Below, in pieces: positions 16,557-24,135 of a stretch of DNA of 64,000 nucleotides. Origin of the DNA: DASTPP01 sp035762175 (GTDB lineage Bacteria; Myxococcota_A; Polyangia; Polyangiales; Polyangiaceae). The notes beneath the pieces are model-generated. The model ran no database searches, was not told the origin of the DNA, and saw nothing but the letters and a program-made list of their open reading frames with translations. Every line of letters begins with the position of its first letter. Within the stretch, counting starts at the first letter, position 1. The DNA is taken from assembly GCA_035762175.1 (NCBI GenBank), contig DASTPP010000071.1, forward strand, positions 1 through 64,000, read 5' to 3'. Made by a program: the position numbers and the translations under genes.

Positions 16557-19500
16557 TCAGGGCGGGACGCCGAGCTCCTGCCAAAGCACGAGGACGCCTT
16601 CGTCTCGCCCGGGCGAGAGGTCGGCCGGTGGGGCGGCGGCCTCGGCAAAGCGGCGCGAGGCCTCGTCGAGCAGGCCCCCGGCGAGGGCGGGCAGGCCGAG
16701 CGCCCAGGGCCCGGCGAGCCAGGCGTGGCCCTCGAGCGGGCGATCGTCCCAGGTGACGTGCCAGGGCAGGGGCGTGGTCGAGGGCGCGAGCTCGACGTCG
16801 AAGCCGGCGGCCAGATCGGGGCGCGTCAGGAAGGCCGCGTCGACGAACGAAGGGCCGTCGTAGAGCACGTCGGGGCCGAGGCCGACCGGGGTAATCCGGA
16901 GCGTGGGCCCGATCTCGCCCGGGCCCGGCGCGGGCTTGTCGATGCGGAGCGTGACGCGATGGCGCTCGGGGCCGCCGTAAAAGCGCAGCCCGACGCGCGC
17001 CCGCGGCGAGGGCGGTGGCGGCGTGAAGCGCGAGCCGGCGAGGGCCTCGCTCCGCGTCGCCTCGGCGCTACGGTGGCGGGCGATCTCGCGGGCGAGCTCG
17101 TCGCGCAGGCGCTCGGCGGCCGCCGGGCGTTCGCCCGAGCGGTCGCGCGGCGGGGCGCCCGCGGGGGCCGCGTCGAAGAGAAACGAGCGGGCCTCGTCGC
17201 TCGCGCCGACCCCGGCGTCGCGCTCGACGAAGAGCAGAGGCCCCGAACGAAGCGAGCGGGCGCCGCGGCCCTCCGTCACGCGCGCGCGCGCCGCGAGCGA
17301 CTCGGGCGGGGCGGCCGTGGGCCCGAGCAGGGCGCGTCCGCTCATCGTCTCGACGGCCGCGAGCCCCTCGAGGGCGAGCAGCGTGGGGGCGAGATCGGTG
17401 GCGTGGGCCGGCACCTCGGGTCGGGGGCCGGCGGCGAGGCCGGGCGCCTCGATCACGAGCGGGAGCGAGGGCGCCCGAAGGAAGCGCTCGGGGGCGTCGG
17501 TGCCCCCGGGCGCGCCGTCGGCGGCGACCGCGACCACGATCGTCTCGCCTTCGAGAGCGAACTTGGCCAAGGGCTCGAACAAGGGCTCGAGCGCCTCGCG
17601 GGCGTCGGCGGCGTTCGAACGGCCCGCGGGGCCGCCGGCGCGGAGGCGCACGAGGGCGAAGAAGCGCTCGCGCCGGTGTCGTTCGAGCCACGCTTCGAGC
17701 TCGGCGGCGGCGGAGCGGGCGCCGACTTCGATCGCCGCGTCGAAGCCCAGATCGAGCGAGCCGAAGGCCTCGGGGGCCGCCGCCCCGGCCTCGCGCACCA
17801 CGAGTGTGGTCGCCCCCGCGGCCCGCAAGAGCGGCGCGAGCAAGGGGGGCCGTCGCGCGTAGAAGGCGTCGATGCTCGGCCTCGAAGGCGGCGGGCCGCC
17901 CACGTCGAGGCCGAGCTCGCCGGAGCGCATACCCGCGAGGATGGCGAGCAGCTCGGGGCCCTGCCACGTCGCCGCTGCGACACAATCGGGGAACGATACG
18001 CCCCGCGGGGCGGGCTGCCCGGCCTCCGGCTGCCGGGCCCGTCGGGGGGCGGGGCGCGTGAGGTCGGCCCCCTCGAAGACCGCGAGCACGACGTTGTAGG
18101 GGAGCTCCGCCGCCGACGCCTCCACGAGGGCGGGCGACCCCCACGCGACCGAGGGGGCGTCGTCCGTCGGTTCGGAGAGGGTACGCAGCTCGAGCTCGAT
18201 CTCGAGCCCCGCGAAGCGCCCGAGATCGATCTCTCGCTCGACCCAGCGGCGGGCCTCGTCGGCGCCGAGGGCCCACGCGTCGAGCACCTCCGGGGGGGCG
18301 CCCCGGCGCCGCGCGCGCACCTCGACGCGCAGAGGGCGCTCGGGCGGAGCGAGCGGCGCGGGCGCGACGCGCAGGCGGGCGTGCGCTTCGAGCCGGCGAG
18401 ACAAGCGCAGCGCCGAGGGCGTCGGCACGATCAGGGCGCTACGCGTCTCGTCGCGCCCGCCCCCGGAGCCGAGGCTGACGCGGCGCCGGGCGGGGTGGGG
18501 GGGCCGGGCCCAAGGGTCGGGCGCGAGGGTCGACATGCCGGCGCCCGGCGCGGCGCCGGGCCCGTGCCGATCGGGCAGCGAGGTTTGCAGCGCGTCGAGG
18601 AGCGAGCGCTGCCGCTCTTTGCGAGCCGCGCCGGAGGGCTTCGACGGACTCTGCGGCGCAACCTCCGGGGGGCGGGGAACGACATGTCCGGAGCGCATCG
18701 TCAGCGTCCGATCGCGGAGCAACCAGCTCACGAGCTCGTCGCGCAGGGCGTCGCGCAGGGCCGGCAGTTCGGCCGAGACATCGCGCGTCTGCTCGGGGTC
18801 GGCGTGGCGGTCGAAGAGCTCGACCGCGAGGCCCCTTCGCGTCGCCTGGGCGACGAGCCGGTGGGGGCCCGTGCTGAGCGCCCAGCGGCGCCCGAGCGCC
18901 GTCGCGGCCGCGGCCGCCTCGCCTGAGCCCGCCTCGGAGAACGCCGGGCTCTCGGCGAGCGGCTCGCCCCGCAAGGCGCCCGCGAGCGAGCGCCCGGGCG
19001 ATTCGGTGTACCCGGGGAGGCGGAGCCATTCGGCGATCGTCGGCGCGAGATCGAGATCGCGCACGATCTCGCTTCGCCGCGCGGGCGGGCCCGCGCCGGG
19101 CATTCGCACGACGAGCGGGGCGCGCAGCGTGCGGTCGTCGAGCGGCGGCCCCCCGTCGAGGCCTGGGGCCCGCGGTACGGGCGCCCCCCCCTCGCCGAAC
19201 GCGGCGACGATCGTCGTCGCGTCGAGGCCGCGCTCCCGCAGTCGGTCGAGGAGGCGGCCGAACGCGGCGTCATCGCAGGCCAGGGCGCCCTTGTGCAGGG
19301 CGAGCTCTTGCCGAAGATCGTCGGCGTCGGGGGGGGGGGCGCCAGGCACGTGAGAGCACCCGCGGTACTTGCAGCGGCCCCGGTACGCCCGATCGGCGAA
19401 GGCGAGCGCGCGCTCGCAGGCGCCGGCGAAGGGCGGCCGGGCCGCGGGCAAAAAGAGCGCGAGGGCGAAGGGCCCCTCGCCCGCGTCGGCGAAGCGGAGG

Positions 19501-20633
19501 GCCCGCTCGATCGCGTCGTCGGCGTCGACGAGATCGCGCCGCGTCGGCGCGGGGAGGCCGAGGCGCGAGGCGAGGGCCTTGGCGAGGGGGCGCAGCGGCT
19601 CGAGCGCGAGCGGCCAGCGCTCGAGGGTCGGCGCTTGGTGGGCGGCGAGGCCGAGCCGCCCGGCGAGCGTGTCGTCGCCCACGATCGCGACGCGGTAGCC
19701 GGCGCTCGCGAGGCGCTCGGGGAGCGATTCGCCCGAGGGCTCTGCCCCGAGGCGCCATCGGTGGGGCTCGATGCCGCTCACCCAGGCCGCCCGCTCGAGA
19801 GGCGCGTCGGTGCTGGTCACGAAGGCCTGGTCGAAGGTGACGCCTCGGCTGGCGAAGGCGGCGAGCGCGGGGGTCAGCTCGGGCCCCAGCGAGCCTGCCT
19901 CGAGCGAGGCGAACCCGACGAGCACGAGGTCGGGGCGCGCGCCCGGGCGGTGCCGAGGCGCCGGCCTCGCCAGCCAAAGCAGCGCGGTCGCGGCGAGCGC
20001 GACCGGCGCGACGACGCGGAGGGCTGCGCCCGCCCGCCCCCTCGGCCCGTCGGCCCGTGCCCGCGCCTGCAGAAGCCGACCGACGATCTTTCTTCGGAGC
20101 GTCGACGTCGCCTTCGGTCGCGCGTCGCGGGGGCCTTCGCGAGGCATTTCGCGAGGGCGACGCAGGTCGCGCAGCCGCGCCGCCAGGCGCTTCGGCGAGG
20201 CGCCGACGGCGTAGCCGACCAGCGCCGCCGCCCCCAGCGCCGCCAGGGCCTTGGGCCCCGCCACGTCGGCCGCCAGCACCTGCACGAGGCGCCGCACGCC
20301 GCCTCGCGCGTACCACGCCGCCGCGGCGAGCGAGGGCGTGGAGGCCATGGCCCAGAGGCTCGCGGCGAGGTGCCAGCCCGCGAGAAGGAGCGCCGTCGCC
20401 CCGAGCGACGCGGCGCCCTGTCCCCCGCGCAGCCTGCGCCTCAGCCATGCGATCGAGCCCAGCGCGGCGCCGAGCCCGAGCCCGAGCGCCGCCGCCCAGG
20501 CGAGGGCGAAGCCGAGCGCCCCGCGCGGAGCGTCGGCGCCGCGGTGCTCGTACGCGACGAGCGCGAGCGCGTAAGCCGCCCCGAGCAGCGTGGGCGCGAG
20601 GGCCGCGAGCGAGGGGCGGGGCCGGGGCCGCAC
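16557..20633 (-). CDS. Large membrane protein with two degenerate sulfatase-like domains
   Basis: The 1358-aa protein opens with several transmembrane helices (residues about 10-240), then a linker, then an alkaline-phosphatase-superfamily domain (DLVLVGFASLEAGSLGPELTPALAAFASRGVTFDQAFVTS) with a late GE...P...R.PLVVRMPG segment. A second, similar module begins near residue 850 (YNVVLAVFEGADLT) and ends with LAPTLLALEGL and a C-terminal beta region. In sulfatases, metal ligands sit in the first strand (DD) and the nucleophile in C/S-x-P-x-R; here these positions read LVGFAS and APLERA, so neither module should be active. It could be a regulator, scaffold or binding protein in envelope glycan work. 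ATG at 20633 precedes the first helix. Confidence 0.8.
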   Translation of the reverse strand: MRPRPRPSLAALAPTLLGAAYALALVAYEHRGADAPRGALGFALAWAAALGLGLGAALGSIAWLRRRLRGGQGAASLGATALLLAGWHLAASLWAMASTPSLAAAAWYARGGVRRLVQVLAADVAGPKALAALGAAALVGYAVGASPKRLAARLRDLRRPREMPREGPRDARPKATSTLRRKIVGRLLQARARADGPRGRAGAALRVVAPVALAATALLWLARPAPRHRPGARPDLVLVGFASLEAGSLGPELTPALAAFASRGVTFDQAFVTSTDAPLERAAWVSGIEPHRWRLGAEPSGESLPERLASAGYRVAIVGDDTLAGRLGLAAHQAPTLERWPLALEPLRPLAKALASRLGLPAPTRRDLVDADDAIERALRFADAGEGPFALALFLPAARPPFAGACERALAFADRAYRGRCKYRGCSHVPGAPPPDADDLRQELALHKGALACDDAAFGRLLDRLRERGLDATTIVAAFGEGGAPVPRAPGLDGGPPLDDRTLRAPLVVRMPGAGPPARRSEIVRDLDLAPTIAEWLRLPGYTESPGRSLAGALRGEPLAESPAFSEAGSGEAAAAATALGRRWALSTGPHRLVAQATRRGLAVELFDRHADPEQTRDVSAELPALRDALRDELVSWLLRDRTLTMRSGHVVPRPPEVAPQSPSKPSGAARKERQRSLLDALQTSLPDRHGPGAAPGAGMSTLAPDPWARPPHPARRRVSLGSGGGRDETRSALIVPTPSALRLSRRLEAHARLRVAPAPLAPPERPLRVEVRARRRGAPPEVLDAWALGADEARRWVEREIDLGRFAGLEIELELRTLSEPTDDAPSVAWGSPALVEASAAELPYNVVLAVFEGADLTRPAPRRARQPEAGQPAPRGVSFPDCVAAATWQGPELLAILAGMRSGELGLDVGGPPPSRPSIDAFYARRPPLLAPLLRAAGATTLVVREAGAAAPEAFGSLDLGFDAAIEVGARSAAAELEAWLERHRRERFFALVRLRAGGPAGRSNAADAREALEPLFEPLAKFALEGETIVVAVAADGAPGGTDAPERFLRAPSLPLVIEAPGLAAGPRPEVPAHATDLAPTLLALEGLAAVETMSGRALLGPTAAPPESLAARARVTEGRGARSLRSGPLLFVERDAGVGASDEARSFLFDAAPAGAPPRDRSGERPAAAERLRDELAREIARHRSAEATRSEALAGSRFTPPPPSPRARVGLRFYGGPERHRVTLRIDKPAPGPGEIGPTLRITPVGLGPDVLYDGPSFVDAAFLTRPDLAAGFDVELAPSTTPLPWHVTWDDRPLEGHAWLAGPWALGLPALAGGLLDEASRRFAEAAAPPADLSPGRDEGVLVLWQELGVPP

Positions 20634-20672
20634 GGCGGGGCGAAGGCCGGCGCTCGGGCCCCGGGCGGCGCG

Positions 20673-22013
20673 TCAGCCCCGCGCGACGAGGCGGCGGAAG
20701 CGGTCGTCGTCGACGAGGGCCGAGAAGTCGCTCTCGTCGCGCAGCGAGGTGCCGGCGGGCAGGCCCGCGGCGAGCGCGTCTTCGAGCTGCGAGAGCGCGC
20801 CGTCGAGGTCGCCCGAGCGCACCAGGGCGCGCGCCGCCTCGAGCGCGTGCAGGCCCTCGCGCGTGCGCGAGAAGAGCAGGGCCCGCAGGCGCGCGGCGTT
20901 GACGTACTGGCCCTCGTCGAAGAGCGTCTGGGCGAAGGTCGAGAGGCCTTCGACGTCGCCGCGTTCGACGAGGCGCAGGGCGATCTCGAGGGCGCGGTCG
21001 CCCTGGCCGGTCGCCCAGAGCCCCAGCAAGAAGGGCCCGAGCGCCGGGCCCTCGGGGCGGGCCGAGGCCTCGAGCTCGAGCAGCCGGAAGGCCTCGTCGC
21101 GCTCGCCCGCGAGGTCGAGCGCCTGCGCGCGCAGGACAACGTCATGCGGCGTCGGCGCCTCGACGCTGCCGAGCAGGCCGAGGGCCATCTGCGGCTGGTT
21201 GCGCCGCAGCGCCACGCTCACGATGACGCGCCGGGCGGCGTCGCGGCGCTCGGGCTCGAGCGCGACTTGGAGCGCGAGCGCCGCCTTGCGCTCGGCCTCG
21301 TTGAGGTCGTCGCGCTCGAAGGCCCGCAGCGACGCCCCGAGCAGCTCGCCCGCGGCCGCCGTGCGCGCCTGCTCGTGGCGGCGGGCTTCGCCGTAGCCCC
21401 AGGCGCTGCGCACCGACTGCAGCGACGCCAGCCCGAACAGGACGGCCAGGACGGCCCCGATGGGCTGGCGCAAGACGACCCAGCAGAAGGCGCAGAGGGC
21501 CGTGCCGACCAGCGCCGAGACGACGTGCGCGGCGCGGCCGAAGCGGGGGCCGAGCGCGTCGCGCAAGATGAACCCGCCGTCGAGCGGCAGCACGGGCAGG
21601 AGGTTGAGCGCGCCCCAGCCGACGGTCGCATAAAGCGCCCGGTTGAGGATCTGCTGCGCCGCCTCGCTCGGCGGCCCCGCCTGGCTCGCGCCGAGCCAGC
21701 AGAGCCCGCCGAGCAGGAAGCCCGCCATCGGCCCCGCCATCGACATGGCGACGCTCTGCGGGCGCGAGAGCTTGGCCCCTTGCATCGCCGTCGTGCCCCC
21801 GAAGCCGTGCAGGTACACGACCGGCCTGCCCCCGAAGGCCCGCGCCACCAGCGCGTGCCCGAACTCGTGCGCGAGCACGGCCACGAAGACGATGGCGAAG
21901 GTCGCCAGCATCACCTGGGGCGGCGCCTGCAGCTGCGTCAGCGACAGGAACGCGGCCATGAACCAGAAGGCCCCGGTGACGTGCACCGGGATGCCGAACA
22001 GCGAGAAGGTCAC
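20673..22013 (-). CDS. M50-family (site-2-protease-like) membrane peptidase with helical repeat tail
   Basis: The 446-aa protein starts with membrane segments and the zinc motif HEFGH in AVLAHEFGHALVARAFGG. The second M50 motif follows in LNLLPVLPLDGG. Roughly residues 1-230 are the intramembrane protease; the remainder is soluble and TPR-like (RAFERDDLNEAERKAALALQ and later repeats). The family cuts membrane-embedded substrates, often anti-sigma factors; no substrate is adjacent. GTG at 22013 is chosen because the frame further up would run into tRNA-Gly. It is just downstream of the sulfatase-like gene's upstream end, so the two may be co-transcribed (39 bp apart). Confidence 0.88.
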   Translation of the reverse strand: MTFSLFGIPVHVTGAFWFMAAFLSLTQLQAPPQVMLATFAIVFVAVLAHEFGHALVARAFGGRPVVYLHGFGGTTAMQGAKLSRPQSVAMSMAGPMAGFLLGGLCWLGASQAGPPSEAAQQILNRALYATVGWGALNLLPVLPLDGGFILRDALGPRFGRAAHVVSALVGTALCAFCWVVLRQPIGAVLAVLFGLASLQSVRSAWGYGEARRHEQARTAAAGELLGASLRAFERDDLNEAERKAALALQVALEPERRDAARRVIVSVALRRNQPQMALGLLGSVEAPTPHDVVLRAQALDLAGERDEAFRLLELEASARPEGPALGPFLLGLWATGQGDRALEIALRLVERGDVEGLSTFAQTLFDEGQYVNAARLRALLFSRTREGLHALEAARALVRSGDLDGALSQLEDALAAGLPAGTSLRDESDFSALVDDDRFRRLVARG

Positions 22014-22129
22014 CGCCTCATGGTAACGACGCCCGGGCCCCCACGCACTCTTCCGGCCCACAATTCGGGCCGGCTCGCCGAAAAAGGTTGACAGGGGGGG
22101 GCCAAGACCGCTACTACCCCACTCGCGTC

Positions 22130-22204
22130 GCGGGAGTAACTCAGTGGTAGAGTGCCACCTTGCCAAGGTGGACGTCGAGGGTTCGAATCCCTTCTCCCGC
22201 TCCA
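22130..22204 (+). tRNA. tRNA-Gly (GCC)
   Basis: A complete cloverleaf is visible. The acceptor arm GCGGGAG (22130-22136) pairs with CTCCCGC (22194-22200), followed by discriminator T and an encoded CCA. The D-arm is ACTC/GAGT. The anticodon stem CCACC/GGTGG holds loop TTGCCAA, giving anticodon GCC. The T-arm is GAGGG TTCGAAT CCCTT. U at the discriminator is normal for bacterial tRNA-Gly. Its 3' part is the attachment site of the island that follows. Confidence 0.98.
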
Positions 22205-22509
22205 GGTAATTTCGCCGACTTCGCCGTCGGTTGGTCGCCGCCGAGTGCCACCTTCGTGGTGGGGGTTGCGGTGGACGTCGTGGAGCGCTCGTCGCCGGCA
22301 ATTGACGCGAAGGCCAGTCTTCGCATCCGCGGCGGAGTGACACCCGCAAGGGGGCCGCCCCCACCACCGAAGTCGGTGTCGATCGTCGTCTTGGCGGCCC
22401 CATCGGGCCGTCTTCGGCGTCGGTCAGATGCCGCCTCGTGAGGCCGCTTCTCTTGACCGCCTACGCCTGCCCGTCCGTGGTTTGCGCGCCGTCTGGGGCC
22501 GGCGTTGCT
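22205..22509. other. Intergenic region after tRNA-Gly
   Basis: About 305 bases with no credible gene. Short inverted repeats such as CCACCTTCG/TGGTGGGGG near 22248 are seen. This is the left inner end of the island; no integrase gene is present here although that is a common place for one. Confidence 0.5.
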
Positions 22510-22812
22510 TCAACCGCGACGACCCCGCCAGTAACCCGGCCGGCGCCGCAGGTGCATGATCGCGAGCACCACGACGCGTTCGGCTTCGACCGCGTACAGC
22601 ACACCATAGGGGAACCCCTCGACGAGCAACCGTCGCACGCCGGCCTCGAGCACCGGTCCCTGTTCCGGCGCCTCGGCGGCGCGGTCGAGCGCGGCCGTCA
22701 GCGCCGCCTCGAAGCGCAGGCCTGCCCGCTCGTCGCGCTGCCAATACCAGAGGAACGCCTCGCGCGCCTCCCGCTCGGCCTCGGGGGTGAAGGCGAGGGC
22801 ACGGCCGACCAC
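22510..22812 (-). CDS. Toxin of the RelE/ParE superfamily
   Basis: This 100-aa protein has the family pattern: an N-terminal helix pair (PEAEREAREAFLWYWQRDERAGLRFEAAL), then the strand block RRLLVEGFPYGVLYAVEAERVVVLAIMHLRRRPGYWR. The ending HLRRRPGYW is typical of ParE-type toxins in this context (HGRRDP-W forms). GTG at 22812 begins one base after the antitoxin TGA, so translation is coupled. ParE members poison gyrase and RelE members cut mRNA; which applies is not visible. It is the second gene of a two-gene operon inside the island. Confidence 0.88.
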   Translation of the reverse strand: MVGRALAFTPEAEREAREAFLWYWQRDERAGLRFEAALTAALDRAAEAPEQGPVLEAGVRRLLVEGFPYGVLYAVEAERVVVLAIMHLRRRPGYWRGRRG

Positions 22813-22813
22813 A

Positions 22814-23041
22814 TCAACCCCGCGCGAAGATGCGCTCGCGGGCCTCGGCCCAGGGGGCGAGCTCCGTTCGCCCCGCCCGCACGTCATCGAGTCGCCGCTT
22901 GGCCTCGTCGACCCAGGCGCGCTCGACCTCGGCCTCGGGCTCGTCGCCGACGCTGTCGAGCAAGCGCAGCGCGAGCGCGCGCCGCTCGCTCTCGGGCAGC
23001 TTCAGGGCCTCGTCGAGCAGCTTCTCGGCCGGGTCGCTCAT
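22814..23041 (-). CDS. Addiction-module antitoxin (PF09720-like)
   Basis: The 75-aa protein matches the short antitoxin family of TIGR02574/PF09720: AEKLLDEALKLPESERRALALRLLDSV, then VERAWVDEAKRRLDDVRAGRTELAPWAEARERIFA. The last part (EAxRRLxDxxAGRxxxxPxxExxxRI) is the family's hallmark and wraps the toxin. ATG at 23041 is the conserved start; a longer frame to 23080 adds nothing typical. It is directly upstream of its toxin, as expected for a type II system, and should be labile. Confidence 0.88.
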   Translation of the reverse strand: MSDPAEKLLDEALKLPESERRALALRLLDSVGDEPEAEVERAWVDEAKRRLDDVRAGRTELAPWAEARERIFARG

Positions 23042-23197
23042 GGCGGCCAGTCTAGCAGACCCTGGGGGCACTCGGCCCACTGGGGCGGAGGGTGGGGGCG
23101 GCAGATTGTAGCATGCCTGCTTGGGCTGCTTTCTCTCCCGACGCCTTGCCCGAGTCGCCCGCGGCTCTGCCGATCCGCCTCGGTTCCACCAGCGGAG

Positions 23198-23320
23198 CTA
23201 GCGCGGGTCGAGGCCCCCGCTGGTGCCGAACTGTTCGGCCGTCAGGCCGCTGTACTGCCATCGCCGGATGCGCTCGGCCCACTGGGCGGCGGTCGCCTTG
23301 CGGCGGGTCGTCGTTGCCAT
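23198..23320 (-). pseudogene. IS66 accessory-protein remnant with in-frame stop
   Basis: Read from ATG at 23320, the sequence gives an HTH-like stretch (AAQWAERIRRWQYSGLTAEQFGTSGGLDPR) ending at TAG 23198-23200; the next codons continue the family pattern (LRWW). That is the start of an IS66-type TnpA protein cut by a stop codon. Nothing of the IS66 transposase (TnpC) remains next to it. It marks old insertion-sequence activity inside the island. Confidence 0.5.
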
Positions 23321-23354
23321 GCGCTTGCGATGGTAGTCGTCGCCGGCCTCCCCG

Positions 23355-23666
23355 TCAGGATGCACCTGGCTGGTTGGTTACGACGGTGACGCCGCCGGTC
23401 TGGGCCGCTCGCCCCGGCTCGGGAGCGACGACGACACGGCGGAAGGCGGGCGCCATGGGGCGTGTCGGCTGGGTCCAGCGCGCGAGCGTGACCGGCGTCA
23501 AGCCAAGTACGTTCGCGACTTCGGCGCGCGTACGGCCCGCGGCGTGCGCCCGCTGGGCATAGGCGACGACGCGGGCGCGCAAGGCCTTGGGATAGCCGCG
23601 CCCGACGCCCTCGCGCTGGGCGGTGCGAAGGGCGTTGCGGAGCGTGGCGGCCTCGGGATCGAACAT
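23355..23666 (-). CDS. Small HTH protein, possibly insertion-sequence derived
   Basis: The 103-aa frame contains a helix-turn-helix-like block (RVVAYAQRAHAAGRTRAEVANVLGLTPVTLARWTQ) after an N-terminal helix (LRNALRTAQREGVGRGYPKALR). It resembles the DNA-binding accessory proteins of IS66-type elements and lies just upstream of another such remnant. No transposase follows. It may be a fragment or a small regulator. ATG at 23666 is used. Confidence 0.5.
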   Translation of the reverse strand: MFDPEAATLRNALRTAQREGVGRGYPKALRARVVAYAQRAHAAGRTRAEVANVLGLTPVTLARWTQPTRPMAPAFRRVVVAPEPGRAAQTGGVTVVTNQPGAS

Positions 23667-23723
23667 GGTAGGAGCATCCTGCGCGCTCGGGCGCGCGCAT
23701 GCGGGAGGCTCGCCGCCGCCGGC

Positions 23724-23865
23724 TCACGCGTCAGGACGGGGCAGGGCGAGGACAGACACCACGTCGACGGCGAAGCCCATCGCCGCAGGGCTGATGGCGC
23801 CGTCGACGGGCAAACTGAAGGCGGGGCCGGGGGCTGCGGCGGCCGTCGAGTGCTGACCTTGCGCC
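23724..23865 (-). pseudogene. Orphan fragment of an RHS C-terminal tip region
   Basis: In this frame the sequence reads GQHSTAAAAPGPAFSLP, then DGAISPAAMGF, ending PRPDA and a stop. It is clearly a second copy of the intact RHS protein's post-core region (GQSSTAAVSSGPVFNLP, then YAVSPAAVGF; about 24800-24910). It has no start or RHS core of its own and lies just downstream of the immunity gene candidate. This is the layout left when a new toxin tip and its immunity gene are inserted and the old tip is pushed downstream. Confidence 0.75.
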
Positions 23866-23880
23866 ACTGTTTTAATAGCA

Positions 23881-24132
23881 TTAGGTGTTGCGCATGGAAA
23901 GCAGATCGCGCGGTAGAAACCCTGGAAATCTGCCTTGAATCTCTTGCAAGGATTCTTCCAGTGCCTCCGAAGATCTAAGACGATCTTCCCGCCGTGTGTG
24001 CCGCAAGGTGTCGTCGATTCGATCGAGTAGCCACTCGACGTCAGCAAACGGCGCGTCCTCTCTCAGACGCGCTTGCATCAAAAAGTCACGCAGCCTCAGA
24101 AGCCAAGATTCGGGGTCAGACTCGGTCACCAT
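23881..24132 (-). CDS. Probable immunity protein for the RHS toxin tip
   Basis: This small, acidic 83-aa protein (ESDPESWLLRLRDFLMQARLREDAPFADVEWLLDRIDDTL...) begins three bases after the stop of the SpvB/RHS gene, on the same strand. That is the standard place for the immunity gene that protects against the toxic C-terminus. It has no signal peptide, so it would act in the cytoplasm, matching an RNase-like tip. It is predicted mostly helical. The local DNA is visibly AT-richer than the RHS core, like the tip itself, suggesting both came together. No family was recognised; the role is inferred from position. Confidence 0.65.
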   Translation of the reverse strand: MVTESDPESWLLRLRDFLMQARLREDAPFADVEWLLDRIDDTLRHTRREDRLRSSEALEESLQEIQGRFPGFLPRDLLSMRNT

Positions 24133-24135
24133 CGC

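Noticed and set aside
19293..22091. A 932-aa plus-strand frame opposite the sulfatase-like and M50 genes
   Set aside because: Both opposite genes are well supported; this frame is compositional.
22141..22326. Minus-strand frame resembling GEGIRTLDVHLGKVALYH peptides
   Set aside because: It is the antisense reading of tRNA-Gly, a well-known false ORF. The similar frames at 33502-33882 and 36549-36914 arise the same way from tRNA fragments.
20673..22403. Longer M50 peptidase starting upstream of tRNA-Gly
   Set aside because: The extension would read through the tRNA gene and has no domain; GTG at 22013 is preferred.
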